49,220 bases of DNA from CAYUEN01 sp964443745 (GTDB lineage Bacteria; Campylobacterota; Campylobacteria; Campylobacterales; QNZT01): positions 1-49,220 of the forward strand of contig CAYUEN010000012.1 of NCBI GenBank assembly GCA_964443745.1, written 5' to 3'. Position 1 is the stretch's first letter; the number at the start of each line of letters is the position of its first letter. Position numbers and translations under genes: made by a program. This document shows, piece after piece, positions 38,786-47,180 of the stretch. The notes under the pieces are model-generated. The model ran no database searches and was not told where the DNA came from. It was given only the letters and a program-made list of their open reading frames with translations.

Positions 38786-39334
38786 TTAAAAGAGTGTCGG
38801 ATAACGAAAACGTTTGACTCGAAAACTCTTGCGATGCAGAGGCGAATATCCGTACTTTTCGATCGCATCCAGATGTGCTTTGGTGCCGTAGCCCTTGTGA
38901 TTCGAAAAGCCGTATTCGGGATAGAGGCGATCGCATTCGACCATAAATCTGTCTCTGGAAACTTTGGCGAGAATACTGGCCGCACTCACCTCCCCGACGG
39001 TACGATCGGCCCCGACGAGCGCTTCGATACCTTCGATGCCGAACGTCGTATTGCCGTCCATCACGACCCTTTCGGCATGCAGTCTCTCAAGAATCCGCAG
39101 AATCGAATCATGTAAAACGACCGAGAGTCCGAGGGAGTCTATCGTTTCGTTGTCGGTGAAGACGATTTCGTAGTCGCTGTTTTCGACGATCTTTTCGTAA
39201 AGCCTTTCCCGCTGCAGCGGCGTAAGAAGCTTGGAATCCCGCAACCCCCGAAGCCTCTTGTGCAGTATCACGCCCGCCACGACAAGCGGCCCCGCCAAAG
39301 CTCCTCTGCCCGCTTCGTCGATACCGAGCGTCAT
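38786..39334 (-). CDS. rnhB: Ribonuclease HII
   Basis: 182 aa from ATG 39334, set by GGAGGATCG and by the ATGA overlap with the upstream ATPase gene. The start is the family's MTLGIDEAGRGALAGP, with catalytic Asp6 and Glu7. Further conserved parts are GLRDSKLLTPLQRE, SAASILAKVSRDRFM (with catalytic Asp) and FSNHKGYGTKAH. It cleaves RNA in RNA-DNA hybrids and single ribonucleotides in DNA, and its presence together with recJ and ruvB reflects ordinary repair functions. Confidence 0.95.
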   Translation of the reverse strand: MTLGIDEAGRGALAGPLVVAGVILHKRLRGLRDSKLLTPLQRERLYEKIVENSDYEIVFTDNETIDSLGLSVVLHDSILRILERLHAERVVMDGNTTFGIEGIEALVGADRTVGEVSAASILAKVSRDRFMVECDRLYPEYGFSNHKGYGTKAHLDAIEKYGYSPLHRKSFRVKRFRYPTLF

Positions 39335-40410
39335 CGATCCTCCAGCGAAAGCGCCCATCGCCAAAAAGGGATCATTTCATAACAAATCGACCCGATCGAA
39401 AAACGCCCCTCTTCCCCCATCGTCACCACCTCGACCGTCTTGATTCCAAGCTCCGCGAACCCCTCGTAGAGCCGCCCGAGCCGTTTTTGGATCATCGCCG
39501 CGGGGATGAAGGGAAGCGAGACGACCCCTCGTTTGAGCGCCGGCAGATAGAAGTCGACCTGTTCGGTATAGGCGATTTCCCACTCCCGCTTCATCAATTC
39601 CAGAAAGACGATGTTTTCGAATCGTTTGATGAAATCCTTTTCGAAACTGAGCGCCCGACGCATCGCATGGTCGATCAGATAGAGTTTCCGCGCCGCTTTG
39701 GGATGGCCGTATCTTGGTACCAGAAAGAGGGTTTTTTCTTCTACGAAGCGTTTGGTTTTGGCATAGAAGCTGTCCTTGGAGACGCGGTAGCTCTCCTTGA
39801 GGGTGTTGAAGAGTCCGAAAGTGGTCACGCTGTGGCCCTGACGGGTCGCGAAGAGTTTGAGCATCACCAGCTCCAGCGGATCGTAATACCACTGTTTGAG
39901 CAGATTCTGATACGTCTCGATCTCTCCGCCCCGCTCGCTCTGAAGCATCACCGGAAACGTACCCAGATCGGCATAGTGCCCGAACGCCGCCTCAGCGGAG
40001 CGCTGGCCTTTCTCGAAAGATAGAAACTCCTCGAAATCGAGAGGATAGAGCGTCTCGTTTCCAAATCCCGGAAGCGATGCCGCCTCCGTCGTCGTGACGA
40101 TCACCTCTTCGCACTCGGGGATATCGAAAAAGAAACCGAAATTCTCCAGTACCAACAGACGAATCGGATGCTGTTTCAAAAACGCTCCGAGCATCTGGGC
40201 GATTTCGTCCGGCTCCACGCGCAGATCATCGAAATCGATATAGAGAAAACTCCCTTTTTCTCTACGTGCGAGCATCTCTTTGATCAGATGGCTCTTTCCG
40301 CTGCCGCGGGGGCCGTGCAGTATCGTCTTTTTCGCCGTTATTTCCAGCTTGCGTGGATGGAAAGGGATTTTCTTGAATTCGCGCGCGTAGAGAAATTCGA
40401 GCGTCTGCAC
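39331..40410 (-). CDS. AAA_14/DUF4143-type ATPase
   Basis: 359 aa, GTG start at 40410. Walker A is HGPRGSGKSH (Gly33-Ser40) and a Walker B-like LLVLENFGFFF follows. The rest matches the ATP-binding proteins of the AAA_14 plus DUF4143 type, with YPLDFEEFLSFE near residue 123 and VFLELMKREWEIAYTEQVDF near 270, a nuclease-like DUF4143 region. Such proteins are common but poorly characterised. It is directly upstream of rnhB, overlapping by four bases, and divergent from sulP. The key Walker B acid appears as Glu in LEN rather than the usual DE. Confidence 0.78.
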   Translation of the reverse strand: MQTLEFLYAREFKKIPFHPRKLEITAKKTILHGPRGSGKSHLIKEMLARREKGSFLYIDFDDLRVEPDEIAQMLGAFLKQHPIRLLVLENFGFFFDIPECEEVIVTTTEAASLPGFGNETLYPLDFEEFLSFEKGQRSAEAAFGHYADLGTFPVMLQSERGGEIETYQNLLKQWYYDPLELVMLKLFATRQGHSVTTFGLFNTLKESYRVSKDSFYAKTKRFVEEKTLFLVPRYGHPKAARKLYLIDHAMRRALSFEKDFIKRFENIVFLELMKREWEIAYTEQVDFYLPALKRGVVSLPFIPAAMIQKRLGRLYEGFAELGIKTVEVVTMGEEGRFSIGSICYEMIPFWRWALSLEDR

Positions 40411-40438
40411 TTTTAGGCTCTTTAAATGTGGATTTGCG

Positions 40439-40444
40439 TATAAT
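40439..40444 (+). promoter_or_regulatory. -10 box of the sulP operon
   Basis: A perfect TATAAT 31 bases before TTG 40475, followed immediately by CTCC. CTCCG (40445-40449) is complementary to CGGAG (40464-40468) in the SD, a smaller version of the ccp layout. Confidence 0.55.
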
Positions 40445-40474
40445 CTCCGGCTTTATCCCAAATCGGAGTATCCA

Positions 40475-42055
40475 TTGATCAATCTCAGAAATTATACCCA
40501 AGCGGAGATCAAAAACGACTTGCTTTCGGGCATGGTCGTCGCCGTCGCCCTCGTACCCGAAGCGATCGCCTTCAGTTTCATCGCGGGGGTGAGCCCTCTG
40601 GTGGGACTTTATGCTGCTTTCATTCTCGGTCTGGTCACCTCGCTGCTGGGCGGCAAGCCGGGTATGATCAGCGGAGCGACGGGTGCGGTGGCGGTGGTTT
40701 TCGTCGGCTTGGGGCTCGCGGTGGCGCAGCTTCATCCCCAGCTTCCCAAAGAGGAGCTTTCGATGACGATTTTGCACTATATCCTTCTGACGACTCTCTT
40801 CGCGGGCCTTTTTCAAGTCTTGGTGGGAGTGCTCAAAATGGGTAAATTCATCCGCCTGGTACCCCAACCGGCGATGTTCGGCTTCGTCAACGGATTGGCG
40901 ATCGTTATCGCGTTGGCGCAGTTGCATTTCTTCGCCTCCTCCGATATCGACACCCTCCACTCTTGGAAAGAGATTCTGCTTCACTCATGGAAAGAGAACC
41001 ACTGGATGTATCTGCTTACGATCGCTACGATGCTGATTATGTATTTTCTGCCCAAATACACCAAAGCGGTCCCCTCCGGCCTGGTCGCCATCGTGCTTTT
41101 GACGACACTCGTCTATTTTGCGAAAATCGACACCAAAACGGTCGCCGACCTGGCCGATATCACCGGCTCCTTTCCCACTTTCAAGATGCCCCCTTTCGAA
41201 CTGCTCGGATGGGAATCGATCAAGATCATCCTCCCCTACGCCGTCCTCGTCGCCCTCGTGGGACTGATCGAATCGCTGCTGACGCTTTCCGTGCTCGACG
41301 AGATGAGCGGCACGCGCGGAAGCGGAAACAGAGAGTGTATCGCCCAGGGATGCGGCAACATCGCCAGCGGCTGTTTCGGCGGTATGGCCGGATGCGCGAT
41401 GATCGGACAGAGTATCATCAACTTCACTTCCGGCGGCCTGGGGAGACTCTCCTCCTTTACCGCGGCGGTGTTGCTGATTCTCTTCGTCGTGAGTCTCAGC
41501 GACCTGATCGGAACCATCCCCGTAGCCGTTCTGGCGGGCATCATGTTTATGGTCAGTATCGGTACGTTCGAATTTTCGAGTCTGAGCCGCATCAGACGGA
41601 TGCCCCGGCATGATGCCTTCGTACTGATCGTCGTCACGCTGATCACGATCTTTTTCGATTTGGCGATCGCCGTGATTGTTGGTATAATAATCTCCGCACT
41701 GGTATTCGCCTGGCAACACGCGAAGATCTACGCCCGCAGCCATACCGAAACGGACGGCACGAAAGTCTACGAGCTGGAGGGGCCTCTCTTTTTCGGTTCG
41801 GTCACCTCCTTTTACGAGCAGTTCGATCCCAAAGCGGATCCGGAGAGTGTCGTGATCGACTTCAAAAGGGCCAGGGTGATGGATACTTCCGGCGTGGAGG
41901 CGATCGACGCGATCACCAAACGATACAAAGATCTGGGGAAACGGCTGCGCCTTAGACATCTGAGTCCCGACTGCAAACGCCTGCTGAAAGAGGCGGGACC
42001 CTTCTGCACATGGGAGGAGGACGACCCCACCTACAAAGTCGCGGCCAATCTTTGA
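40475..42055 (+). CDS. SulP-family anion transporter with STAS domain
   Basis: 526 aa, TTG start with CGGAG at a good distance. The N-terminal transmembrane core shows SulP hallmarks: DLLSGMVVAVALVPEAIAFS near residue 15, VGLYAAFI near 42 and GATGAVAVVF near 67. The C-terminal STAS domain (about 430-515) contains VVIDFKRARVMDTSGVEAID. SulP proteins move sulfate, bicarbonate or other anions with sodium or protons. Bicarbonate uptake would suit an autotroph, but the substrate is not deducible. A tandem 24-bp duplication encodes two HSWKE units (40959 and 40983). It is followed by a 77-aa gene and alr. Confidence 0.9.
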   Translation: MINLRNYTQAEIKNDLLSGMVVAVALVPEAIAFSFIAGVSPLVGLYAAFILGLVTSLLGGKPGMISGATGAVAVVFVGLGLAVAQLHPQLPKEELSMTILHYILLTTLFAGLFQVLVGVLKMGKFIRLVPQPAMFGFVNGLAIVIALAQLHFFASSDIDTLHSWKEILLHSWKENHWMYLLTIATMLIMYFLPKYTKAVPSGLVAIVLLTTLVYFAKIDTKTVADLADITGSFPTFKMPPFELLGWESIKIILPYAVLVALVGLIESLLTLSVLDEMSGTRGSGNRECIAQGCGNIASGCFGGMAGCAMIGQSIINFTSGGLGRLSSFTAAVLLILFVVSLSDLIGTIPVAVLAGIMFMVSIGTFEFSSLSRIRRMPRHDAFVLIVVTLITIFFDLAIAVIVGIIISALVFAWQHAKIYARSHTETDGTKVYELEGPLFFGSVTSFYEQFDPKADPESVVIDFKRARVMDTSGVEAIDAITKRYKDLGKRLRLRHLSPDCKRLLKEAGPFCTWEEDDPTYKVAANL

Positions 42056-42068
42056 ACAAGGAGAGAAA

Positions 42069-42302
42069 ATGACACCGATAGAGGATGTGCGCAAAGAGAT
42101 GAAAGCCTACGAGGCGGCACGAAACGACTTTTTCGCTCTTTTCGACGAAAAGATTCCCAAAAAGCCCAACGGCCTCTTCGACTTCTCCTCCCATCCGCTT
42201 CTGGATGCCGAAGAAGTCTACAAGCGCTTCTACAAACTCGACTACCAGGCGAGGAAACTCCGCGGCCTGCTGATCGAAGCGAGGGACATCAAAGTCGGTT
42301 GA
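42069..42302 (+). CDS. Small helical protein between sulP and alr
   Basis: 77 aa with a clear SD (AAGGAGAG). Charged and helical: IEDVRKEMKAYEAARNDFF, then a Pro-rich turn (EKIPKKPNG) and another helix with RFYKLDYQARKLRGLL. No membrane segment or signal peptide. It sits 13 bases after sulP and four bases before alr in an apparent operon, so it is likely translated, but I do not recognise it. Confidence 0.65.
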   Translation: MTPIEDVRKEMKAYEAARNDFFALFDEKIPKKPNGLFDFSSHPLLDAEEVYKRFYKLDYQARKLRGLLIEARDIKVG

Positions 42303-42306
42303 AGCC

Positions 42307-43326
42307 GTGGCGTATATCCGAATCGACGGCGATTCCTACCGTCACAACCTCGACTATCTGACAAACCGGCTCGGAAGCCGCGAGAAGCTCTGCGTGGTCC
42401 TCAAGGACAACGCCTACGGACACGGCCTGAAAGAGTGCGCGCGGCTGGCTTCGCAGGCGGGTGTACCCAGGGCGATGGTGCGCGACCTTTCGGAAGCGAT
42501 GCAAATACGCACACTGTTTGATCATATCGTCATCCTCTTTCCGGACGAAATCTCGACGGACGAAAGATTCGGCTACGTGATCAACGAAAAAGCCGCGATC
42601 GAAACGTTTCCCGAAAACACTCCGGTCCATCTGAAAATCGATACGGGCATGCATCGAAACGGCATCGATCCCGCCGAGCTCGAAGCGTCGCTGGAGCGTA
42701 TCTTGGAGCGAAAATTGCGACTCTACGGCCTTATGACCCACTTTCGCGCCGCGGACGAACCGGGCAGCGATCTCTTTTGGCAGCAAAAACGATGGGAGCA
42801 GATCAAACGGCGCACCCTCCGCTTCTGCCAAGACCACGGAATGGGCGTGCCGCTTTTTCACTCCGCAAACTCCGCGGCCGTCCTCAGGCTGCGACACTAC
42901 GAGGACGATTTCGCCAGATGCGGAATCGCGACCTACGGCTACGCGTCGATGGATCCGGTTTTCGGCGAATTCGATCTGCGACCCGTTCTTTCACTCTGGG
43001 CCGAAAGGGTCGCAACACGCAACCTCCCCGAAGGGGCGCGCATCGGATACGGAGGGGTGTGCCGCCTCGATCATGACGCCACCGTCTCGACTTACGATTT
43101 GGGATACGGAGACGGATTGCCGCGATACGACGGGAAAGGGGATCTTCGCGTCGCGAACGGCCGGAAAATTCTCGGAAGGGTTTCGATGGATACGGTGTGT
43201 GTGGAAGGAGAGGCGAAAGAGGTCTGTCTTTTCGATGATGCCGCGATCTTCGCCCGCTTTTTCGAAACGATCGTCTACGACATTCTGGTCAAACTTTCGC
43301 CGAGACTCCGCAGAATCGTCTCATAG
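42307..43326 (+). CDS. alr: Alanine racemase
   Basis: 339 aa, GTG start. PLP-dependent enzyme that makes D-alanine for peptidoglycan. The PLP-binding Lys33 lies in VVLKDNAYGHG. Further family features are HLKIDTGMHRNGI, GLMTHFRAADEP, FHSANSAAVLR, the catalytic Tyr in ARIGYGG, YDLGYGDGLPR and GRVSMDTVCVE. It follows the 77-aa gene by four bases with only a weak SD, so it may be translationally coupled. It overlaps the stop of the convergent rhodanese gene by six bases. Confidence 0.95.
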   Translation: MAYIRIDGDSYRHNLDYLTNRLGSREKLCVVLKDNAYGHGLKECARLASQAGVPRAMVRDLSEAMQIRTLFDHIVILFPDEISTDERFGYVINEKAAIETFPENTPVHLKIDTGMHRNGIDPAELEASLERILERKLRLYGLMTHFRAADEPGSDLFWQQKRWEQIKRRTLRFCQDHGMGVPLFHSANSAAVLRLRHYEDDFARCGIATYGYASMDPVFGEFDLRPVLSLWAERVATRNLPEGARIGYGGVCRLDHDATVSTYDLGYGDGLPRYDGKGDLRVANGRKILGRVSMDTVCVEGEAKEVCLFDDAAIFARFFETIVYDILVKLSPRLRRIVS

Positions 43327-43707
43327 CGGATTGGGGATCGGGGCGTCGCGCACCGTCTCTCCGTAGTAACCCGTGATTCCGGGATCCAGATGGACGACGT
43401 TGTCGTATCCCATTCTTTTGAGAGCGCTCATCACCTGCCAGGTTCTCGTTCCCGTTCGGCAATAGAGCACGACCGCTCTGTTTTTTAGCTCCTCGAATTT
43501 GTCCAGATGCCCCTGTATCCGGGAGGTGGGCAGCAACAAATCGGTACCTTTGATACTGCGGTCGGTATATTCGAACACTTCGCGCACGTCGATCAGGACG
43601 AAATCGACCTCTCCCCGTTCGCGTGCCTCCAACAGCGTCTGCAGTTCGGCCGCGCTCATCTCTTCATGATTTAACATCTCTTCGAGCTGTTCTTTGGTAT
43701 ATCGCAT
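43321..43707 (-). CDS. Rhodanese-like domain protein
   Basis: 128 aa from ATG 43707. An upstream in-frame extension to 43956 runs antisense through the neighbouring gene and is rejected. After a short N-terminal helical region comes a rhodanese domain: FVLIDVREVFEYTDRSI, then the active-site loop VVLYCRTGTRT with Cys83, and YDNVVHLDPGITGYYGE. It transfers sulfane sulfur, for example from thiosulfate or persulfide. It is cytoplasmic, as no signal is present. AGGA lies about a dozen bases upstream, longer than usual. A TATAAT is at 43741-43746. Confidence 0.9.
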   Translation of the reverse strand: MRYTKEQLEEMLNHEEMSAAELQTLLEARERGEVDFVLIDVREVFEYTDRSIKGTDLLLPTSRIQGHLDKFEELKNRAVVLYCRTGTRTWQVMSALKRMGYDNVVHLDPGITGYYGETVRDAPIPNPL

Positions 43708-43740
43708 CTTTTTACGTTTCCTCGCATAAAATAGCCGACT

Positions 43741-43746
43741 ATTATA
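43741..43746 (-). promoter_or_regulatory. -10 box of the rhodanese gene
   Basis: A perfect TATAAT reads leftward 34 bases before ATG 43707, in a 75-base divergent spacer. Confidence 0.5.
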
Positions 43747-43756
43747 GCAAAGATAG

Positions 43757-43762
43757 TACAAT
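43757..43762 (+). promoter_or_regulatory. -10 box of the phosphoribosyltransferase gene
   Basis: TACAAT, 21 bases before ATG 43783. It is only ten bases from the oppositely oriented rhodanese -10, so polymerase binding at the two promoters may exclude each other. Confidence 0.45.
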
Positions 43763-43782
43763 TTCCCAAAAACGGCGAAACG

Positions 43783-44220
43783 ATGTACGACTACGGCTAT
43801 CAGGAATTTCTGGAAGATCTCGACCTCTTCGTCCAACGGCTCGGCGACTACCGCCCCGATATCATTCTCGCCGTCGCGAGAGGAGGTGTGACCTTCGGCC
43901 ATTTCCTCTCCGAACGCCTCGGCATCAGAGATCTTTTCACCCTCAACTCCATCCATTACGACGATACCCGAAAACTCAATACGATAAAGCTGTACAACAT
44001 CCCGCCTCTACCCGAAGGGAAAGAGGTGTTGGTGGTGGAGGATATCGTCGACAGCGGTGAAACGCTCGATGCGATCATGAAGCGTTTGAGAGCGACCTAT
44101 CCCGCGACTCGCTTCAAGACGGGCGCGATCTTCACCAAACCCGACGCGATCATCCGACCCGATTTTTTCTGCAAAGAGGCGCGGGAGTGGATTCGGTTTT
44201 TTTGGACACCGGCGAAATGA
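43783..44220 (+). CDS. Phosphoribosyltransferase family protein
   Basis: 145 aa type I PRTase fold. The PRPP-binding motif VLVVEDIVDSGETLDAI (about 86-102) is canonical, and the N-terminal ILAVARGGVTFGHFLSERLG contains the PPi-binding loop. The C-terminal hood (RPDFFCKEAREWIRFFW) resembles xanthine/hypoxanthine-type enzymes, so purine salvage is the likeliest role. No clear SD precedes the ATG. It is divergent from the rhodanese gene. Confidence 0.88.
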   Translation: MYDYGYQEFLEDLDLFVQRLGDYRPDIILAVARGGVTFGHFLSERLGIRDLFTLNSIHYDDTRKLNTIKLYNIPPLPEGKEVLVVEDIVDSGETLDAIMKRLRATYPATRFKTGAIFTKPDAIIRPDFFCKEAREWIRFFWTPAK

Positions 44221-44233
44221 TTGCAGCGCGCCT

Positions 44234-44273
44234 CGGTCAAACAAGGAGTATTCGCCAACGAAGACCGACTCCT
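44234..44273. terminator. Possible bidirectional hairpin between convergent genes
   Basis: In the 58-base convergent gap AGGAGT (44244-44249) pairs with ACTCCT (44268-44273), and CGGTC (44234-44238) with GACCG (44263-44267) as an alternative. Neither side has a T-tract, so termination strength is doubtful. Confidence 0.3.
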
Positions 44274-44278
44274 CTACG

Positions 44279-45142
44279 CTATAGCCGGTTGAGCAGCGAG
44301 AGTAGTTGCAGCGGATCGACCTGCACTCCATGCAGCGTCGTCGAAAAATGCAGATGCGGCCCCGTCACCCTGCCCGTAGCGCCCGCATATCCGACCAAAT
44401 CCCCCTTTTCGACGAAATCCCCCGCTTCCACCGCGAAACGGCTGAGGTGGTAATAGCCTGTATAGACTCCTTCCCCATGGTCGATCAATACCGAATTTCC
44501 TGCGAAAAAGCGGTTTTTGGCCAAAACGACCCGGCCGCTGTTGGCCGCTACGATCGGGGTACCGACGGCGGCTTTGAAGTCCGTACCGGAGTGGAAGCCT
44601 TTGAGCATGCGATTGAAAATACGGGCGGTACCGTAGGGGCTGGTGACGCGGCTGCGCAGAGGGAGGCGAAACGCTTCGCGAAAGAGCGGTGTTTTTGTCT
44701 CTTTGCGGTAGATTCGCATCGCCTCTTCGTACTCCAGGTCCGCACGCCTTCTGTCTTTGGCGCTCAGCTTGGCTTTGGCCGGATCGACGCGCAGCGACTC
44801 TTTGGGGTAGCGTCCCTTCACGATTCGAATCCAGCGGCTTTCGTATCGTTTTTTTCCGTTCGCGATCGTCACGACCGTCACCCTGGCGCGATGGGGCGCG
44901 GCATGATAATCCACCGGTATCAGCGCGTAATACCCCTTTCGGGGATGGAGGGGATTTGGGTAGAAAGGATAGCGCCTGCCTTCGAATGCGGCGTAGATAC
45001 GTTCGATCGGTTCGTTTTTGTCGGGTTTGGCCGTAATCATGATCGTTTTGCCGTTGGGGATCTTCGTCGAGGCGTAACGAATCTCCAGCCCCAAAAGCGA
45101 AACGCCGCAGAGCCAAAGCAGCAAGAGCGCCCTAACGCGCAC
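44279..45142 (-). CDS. Exported M23-family metallopeptidase (LytM domain)
   Basis: 287 aa, GTG start with a GGAG upstream. A signal peptide (ALLLLWLCGVSLLGLE) precedes an N-terminal beta-rich region (about 25-115) with a Pro/Lys-rich segment, a helical linker (125-150), and a LytM/M23 domain (about 160-285). Zinc ligands are His184 and Asp188 (FHSGTDFKA) and His265 in GPHLHFS, with His232 and His263 as catalytic partners. It is a periplasmic peptidoglycan endopeptidase or carboxypeptidase. Related Campylobacterota enzymes shape the helical cell. It overlaps the AI-2E-type permease gene by 11 bases. Confidence 0.9.
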   Translation of the reverse strand: MRVRALLLLWLCGVSLLGLEIRYASTKIPNGKTIMITAKPDKNEPIERIYAAFEGRRYPFYPNPLHPRKGYYALIPVDYHAAPHRARVTVVTIANGKKRYESRWIRIVKGRYPKESLRVDPAKAKLSAKDRRRADLEYEEAMRIYRKETKTPLFREAFRLPLRSRVTSPYGTARIFNRMLKGFHSGTDFKAAVGTPIVAANSGRVVLAKNRFFAGNSVLIDHGEGVYTGYYHLSRFAVEAGDFVEKGDLVGYAGATGRVTGPHLHFSTTLHGVQVDPLQLLSLLNRL

Positions 45143-46166
45143 CCCGCTTCTCCTCTCCGAGCAGCGTACTGTAGATCCTCAGAAACGACACGAAGAAGGT
45201 CGTAATCGCCGGCCCGAGCACCATCCCCCAGAACCCGAACGTCGAAAGCCCCGCCAGGATCGAGAAGAAGATCAGCAGTTCGTTCATCTTCGTCGTCGCC
45301 CGCACCATCGTACTGCCTACGTATTTGATGATCACCGGCTTGATGAAGGTGTCGGCGATGATGGAGATCACGACGATCGAATAAAGCGCGATGATCACGG
45401 CGTGGCCCGTATTGCCGTTGGCGTATTCGTAGAGCGCGAGCGGCAACCACATAATCGCGCCGCCGATGACGGGAATGAGCGAGGCGAATCCGTAGAGGAT
45501 GCCGAAAAGCAGGCCGTCGTAGCCGTAGATCAGCGCGATGATCGCAAAAAGCGCCCCCTCGAAGATCGCGGTGATCAGCGTCGAATAGAAGACGATGTTC
45601 ATGACGTTGGAGATCTCCACGTAGAAGGTGGAGTCGTCGTCGAAAGGAAGGATATCCTTGATGTAGCGAATCAACTCGGTGCTGTAGAGGTTGGCGAAGA
45701 AGTAGAAGATCAAAATCATCACCATATCGCGCAAAAATCCGGCGCTTTTTTGCAAAAAGAGGGTGGAGATCTTGATGATGCCCGTCGCGATGTTCTGGGT
45801 GTTGATCGCCCCCAAGAACTCTTTGATCTTGGGCTTGGCGAATTCCAGGTAGTCGGGCAGCACGAATCCCTTCTTCATCGCGACGATCTTCTCGATCGCC
45901 TCGGTATCGAAATTGTTCACCAAAACGGCGATCGAATTCATCAGGTAGATGATGGGGGCGAAAAAGAGCACCCCCAGTAGCAGCGTCAATACCGCCGCTT
46001 TGGTGAAGCGGTGCCTGAAAAAGCGATCGAGGTAGAGATTCAGGCTGCTGGTGGCCATCGCCAGCAAAGCGGCGATCGAAAGCGGCATCAAAAAGGGGCG
46101 GTAGAGATACCACACCCAGTAGAGCACGAAAAGAAAAAGTCCGAGCAGAAAATATTTTCGATTCAT
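45132..46166 (-). CDS. AI-2E family membrane protein
   Basis: 344 aa, seven to eight predicted helices. It has an N-terminal pair (LLGLFLFVLYWVWYLYRPFL, LSIAALLAMA), a central extramembrane region (about 85-140), and late helices. The segments FGILYGFASLIPVIGGAIMW and IIADTFIKPVIIKYVG are family signatures, as is FWGMVLGPAITTFF. The family includes transporters for quorum-sensing AI-2 export and Na+/H+ antiporters, so function is not assignable here. It lies three bases after ruvB and overlaps the M23 gene. Confidence 0.85.
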   Translation of the reverse strand: MNRKYFLLGLFLFVLYWVWYLYRPFLMPLSIAALLAMATSSLNLYLDRFFRHRFTKAAVLTLLLGVLFFAPIIYLMNSIAVLVNNFDTEAIEKIVAMKKGFVLPDYLEFAKPKIKEFLGAINTQNIATGIIKISTLFLQKSAGFLRDMVMILIFYFFANLYSTELIRYIKDILPFDDDSTFYVEISNVMNIVFYSTLITAIFEGALFAIIALIYGYDGLLFGILYGFASLIPVIGGAIMWLPLALYEYANGNTGHAVIIALYSIVVISIIADTFIKPVIIKYVGSTMVRATTKMNELLIFFSILAGLSTFGFWGMVLGPAITTFFVSFLRIYSTLLGEEKRGAR

Positions 46167-46169
46167 ATA

Positions 46170-47180
46170 TTATCCAAAAAGCGACCGTTCCCGCGGCGGA
46201 GAGAGCCGAAAGAGGTCGTAGGTTTTGGGTGTGGCGATCCTGCCGCGCGCGGTCTTTTCGATATAGCCGTTGGCGATCAGATAGGGCTCGATCACATCCT
46301 CGATCGTCCCTTCGTCTTCGCTCAGCGTCGCCGCGATCGTCCCCAGCCCCATCGGCCTGCCTTTGGCTTCGATCAGAAGCTGCAAAAATTTCAGATCCAT
46401 TTCATCGAATCCCCGCTCGTCCACACCCAGCGCATCGAGCGCCTGTCGCGCCCGCTCCGGCACGATCTCCTCTTCGTTCGCAACATCGGCAAAATCGCGA
46501 ATCCTCTTGAGCAGGCGCAGCGCGATTCTGGGCGTACCGCGGCTGCGTCTGGCCGTCTCCAGCGCGGCTTCTTCCAGGCAAGTCTTGTTGAGTTTGACCG
46601 ACGCTCTGCGGATGATCTGCGCCAGCTCCGGATGGGTGTAAAACTGCAGCCGAAAATGCATCCCGAATCTATCCCGAAGCGGCGCGCTGATCATTCCGGC
46701 GCGCGTCGTCGCTCCGATGAGCGTGAAGCGGGGGAGATCCAGCTTGATCGTCTGGGCCGCCGGACCGCTGCCGATGATGATATCGAGCCTAAAATCCTCC
46801 ATCGCCGGATAGAGAATCTCTTCGATCGCCGGAGAGAGGCGGTGGATCTCGTCGATAAAGAGGATGTCCCCCTCTTCCAGATTTGTCAAAATGGCGGCCA
46901 GATCTCCGCTTTTTTCGATCATCGGGGCGGCGGTCGTCTTGATTTGCGCCCCCATTTCGTTGGCGATGATGGTGGCCAGCGTCGTCTTTCCGAGTCCCGG
47001 AGGGCCGAAAAAGAGCACATGATCGAGGCTCTCCCCCCGCTTTTTGGCCGCTTCGATGAAGATCTGCAGATTTCGTTTGATCTTCTGCTGGCCGATATAC
47101 TCCTCCCAACTACACGGCCGCAGACTCGCCTCGTAGTTGTCTTCGAAATTGAACTTTTCGACTTCGACGATGCGTTCCAT
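46170..47180 (-). CDS. ruvB: Holliday junction branch-migration helicase RuvB
   Basis: 336 aa, standard length. N-terminal LRPCSWEEYIGQQKIKRNLQ precedes Walker A FFGPPGLGKTTLA and Walker B ILFIDEIHRLSP. These are followed by the sensor region FTLIGATTRAGMISAPLRDR and the C-terminal winged helix with GLGTIAATLSEDEGTIEDV and the terminal YIEKTARGRIAT. It drives branch migration together with RuvA and RuvC, which are outside this window. The ATG overlaps the panB stop by one base (TGATG). The operon order is panB, ruvB, AI-2E, M23. Confidence 0.97.
   Translation of the reverse strand: MERIVEVEKFNFEDNYEASLRPCSWEEYIGQQKIKRNLQIFIEAAKKRGESLDHVLFFGPPGLGKTTLATIIANEMGAQIKTTAAPMIEKSGDLAAILTNLEEGDILFIDEIHRLSPAIEEILYPAMEDFRLDIIIGSGPAAQTIKLDLPRFTLIGATTRAGMISAPLRDRFGMHFRLQFYTHPELAQIIRRASVKLNKTCLEEAALETARRSRGTPRIALRLLKRIRDFADVANEEEIVPERARQALDALGVDERGFDEMDLKFLQLLIEAKGRPMGLGTIAATLSEDEGTIEDVIEPYLIANGYIEKTARGRIATPKTYDLFRLSPPRERSLFG

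Noticed and set aside
43321..43956. N-terminal extension of the rhodanese to a start at 43956
   Set aside because: It would run through the divergent phosphoribosyltransferase gene and the -10 region. The conserved protein begins at ATG 43707.
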